DNA of 64,000 nt, from positions 203,988 through 267,987 of the forward strand of contig CAJNDS010002515.1 of NCBI GenBank assembly GCA_905221605.1, read 5' to 3'. The stretch's first letter is position 1. Each line of letters begins with the position of its first letter. Positions 61,997-64,000 of the stretch are shown one piece after another. The position numbers and the translations under genes are program-made. The stretch comes from Symbiodinium natans. Taxonomy: Eukaryota > Sar > Dinophyceae > Suessiales > Symbiodiniaceae. The notes below the pieces were generated by a model. It made no database searches and was not told the origin of the DNA. It worked only from the letters and a program-made list of their open reading frames with translations.

Positions 61997-64000
61997 TGTG
62001 AATTTCTACCGAGTCTAGAGTGTATAGTGTACAGCCGAGGTCACATCTGCTTACTTCACAGTCCTTTTACAGCCCAATAATGAGCACCCCTAATACAGGG
62101 AGGTTTACTCGTCACTTCGCATTACCCGTAGGCCTTGGGCCCGAAGCTTTGCAAAGCCTGATTTTGGGGGGTTTGGGGGACTTTGGGGATTTTGTGGGCT
62201 GGGGATGTCCTTCATCAGGTATGCGGGATGAAGGTGGGGCAAGGGGCGAGTCCTAAGCCTTAAAACCCTCTAAATCCGACATCCGAGACCGTTTCGCACC
62301 AGTTGCTCGGATTTCTTTGGAGGTTCTTAGGCTACGTAGCTCCAGGCCACCTCGCAGGCTTGTGTGGGCGGGGGTCGATATAGGGAGATGAATTACAGAT
62401 AGCCCCCCGTAGCTCAGGGTGTCAATCCCTCCCCGTTGTGAACTACAGCAACAACAGGGGTCAAAGGGGGGGGGGGGGCTGGGGGGCATACCTGCCACAA
62501 TCTTCCAAGTACCTCGACTGATCTGTGCCAGGGCACCTGGCTTTGGGCTCTAGCAAACACCATTCGCAGAAGTGCCTGAATCCAAACTTTGCAGGAGCAA
62601 CGGACATAACAAGTGATGTAGCCGAAACACTCACCCTAAATGCAAGATGTCAAGCAGATAGGGGCCTCCTGAAGCCTTCTGACAGTTCCGAAAAATTATG
62701 CTAAACCAGAAGTTAGCCCTAAACCCTAAAGTCCCCCAGGGTCGGTCTAGTGCAGCAGTCAGGACAGTGCCTGAGCCATTTTTCCGCCAGCGGATCCTGT
62801 AGGCCTTGCGATTTAGGATTTAAGGTTCAGGGCGCTTCTGGGGGTTTGCACTGAGGTTGAAGTTAGACTTCCACAGATTATTCCACAAAAGCGGCGGGCC
62901 ATCCGACGCAATGCCCTGGAAGTGAGTCGCTGTGTCGCACGCCTGCCCTTCCGTTCCACCTAGTTTGCACCAGAGGAAGTGCAGATTAAGATTCTGGACG
63001 GCAAATTGTTGTTCCTACATGAAATGTATCTTGTTATGCGCTGGTGGCACGTCGCAGACCCAAAAGCTGCAGACGTAGGACGGCCACTCAAAACCAAGCT
63101 TGGACTGGTAATCACGTGCTGGGGCGACGAAGGTGGTGCGGGGATGACCTCCGATTCAACGACGAGGACGTGCTGTGTGCTCAGAGATTGGCGACATCAT
63201 CCTAGTTGCGCAGCGTCGCCACATGGTTGACTGCAGCTCCATTTCGTGCGGCGTCCCCCGTGCAAACTCAGACAGATGAGTGGTCGGCCTCGCAAGACCA
63301 TCTGGGCAAGATGCAAGCCGACGGATATCATCTGAATCGTGCCGGTCTTTGCGAATGGTACGTCGAGGAGGGCTATAGGAAAAGCCGTGGCGATTTCCAG
63401 GGTTTCGAGCGAGCCCCGCGAAGCACGAAGAAGGGGCCACGACAGTCTACAGCAGGTCCCATGCCTTGAGAAGCGCAGGGTTTTCGAGGATTGGGGACAT
63501 CTGCGTGAACTTGAGCCTGCTTGAAGCCAGAGCCCTAAATGCCCCAAACGCTTGAAACCTGCAACTGCTGTTAAACGTAGCTACGAAACGCGCTGTGGAA
63601 GCTATGTCTATCGTCAGTCGCGCTGTTCAGCTGAATGGCAACTACGCACCTTTCTCTGTCATCCAACCTGATTCGATATTCCAAGAGTCTGAAAAGATCG
63701 GCAGTGCGAAGAGGGTGAGGCGGGCTTCTTCGAGCAAACCTGCGTCTACATGGGTTCCCACACCTTGCGCAGCCCGGTTACCTCTGAACTCTAGCTGAAC
63801 CCAAACCCCAATCAACTCACTGGTTTCTTGGGACAGGCGTATGGATTGGGCATAGGGGGGAGTGGCGCCTATCTTCAACCTCCATCAAAAGCCCTACATC
63901 GTATCCAGGCTTGCTCGCCGAAGGTATGTAGAAATCGCAGCAAGCCTTTAAAGCCTCCTGAGAGCGAAGAGAATTTGCCACAAGACAAGTCTGGGCCAAC
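61997..64000. other. No gene recognised; short telomere-like word and G-run
   Basis: GCCCTAAACCCTAAAG recurs at 62,716-62,731. G-runs occur near 62,168 (TTTGGGGGACTTTGGGGATT) and 62,466-62,478. Overlapping frames at 63,150-63,550 on both strands are unassigned. Nothing else can be supported. Confidence 0.45.

Noticed and set aside
1-64000. tRNA or rRNA genes
   Set aside because: A visual scan for GTTCGAAnCC-type T-loops with matching acceptor arms and for conserved rRNA blocks found nothing convincing on either strand.

Overview
The window looks like nuclear DNA of a dinoflagellate (a Symbiodiniaceae or Suessiales-type genome is my best guess). The reasons are a dense pile of Ty1/copia and non-LTR retrotransposons with dinoflagellate-style reverse transcriptases, CCCTAAA/TTTAGGG telomere-like tracts, many tandem repeats, and host genes visible only as short exon-like blocks bounded by GT/AG. 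No prokaryotic operons, rRNA or tRNA genes, CRISPR arrays or viral genes were found. Host exons are inferred by reading alone and their products are mostly unknown.

Layout. 0.3-4.1 kb: a minus-strand intron-containing gene with at least five WD40-like segments. 5.9-6.5 kb: a ~72-bp satellite. 7.7-8.05 kb: a decayed dual-specificity-phosphatase-like sequence (minus). 8.7-17.7 kb: a large plus-strand LINE (LINE A) with RING-like and repeated Cys/His zinc-finger ORFs, an APE-type endonuclease and an RT. It is interrupted by an AT-rich hairpin island (9.55-9.94 kb) and by a minus-strand R2-like retroelement (15.1-17.0 kb). 17.7-20.6 kb: two more fragments of the R2-like family, an inverted repeat, a perfect 32-bp hairpin and the tail of another LINE. 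22.0-23.2 kb: a putative minus-strand gene. 23.2-33 kb: mostly non-coding, with telomere-like tracts at 27.2 and 30.0 kb and a candidate minus-strand exon at 32.2-32.8 kb. 33-36.2 kb: low-complexity and tandem repeats, with two (CCCCCCTTTAAG)-type blocks flanking a 51-bp tandem repeat. 36.3-37.1 kb: a retroelement fragment. 38.0-40.85 plus 49.27-49.93 kb: LINE B, cut in two by a young, nearly intact Ty1/copia element.

The copia element (40,849-49,266) is the best-supported unit. It has 334-bp LTRs differing at 3 positions, TG...CA ends, a 5-bp GCTGG target duplication, an initiator-tRNA-type primer-binding site and a polypurine tract. It carries a 2,172-residue gag-protease-integrase-RT-RNase H ORF, a degenerate methyltransferase-like C-terminal domain broken by a frameshift, and a third ORF encoding a membrane protein with two tandem H-x3-C...C-x2-C motifs. 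The two extra modules are the most promising novel biology here.

50.8-51.15 kb holds two adjacent 11-bp satellites (17 and 14 units). 52.36-58.18 kb looks like one or more intron-rich plus-strand host genes of unknown function, with possible further exons to 61.1 kb. A telomere-like tract lies at 61.93 kb, and the last 2 kb have no recognisable gene.
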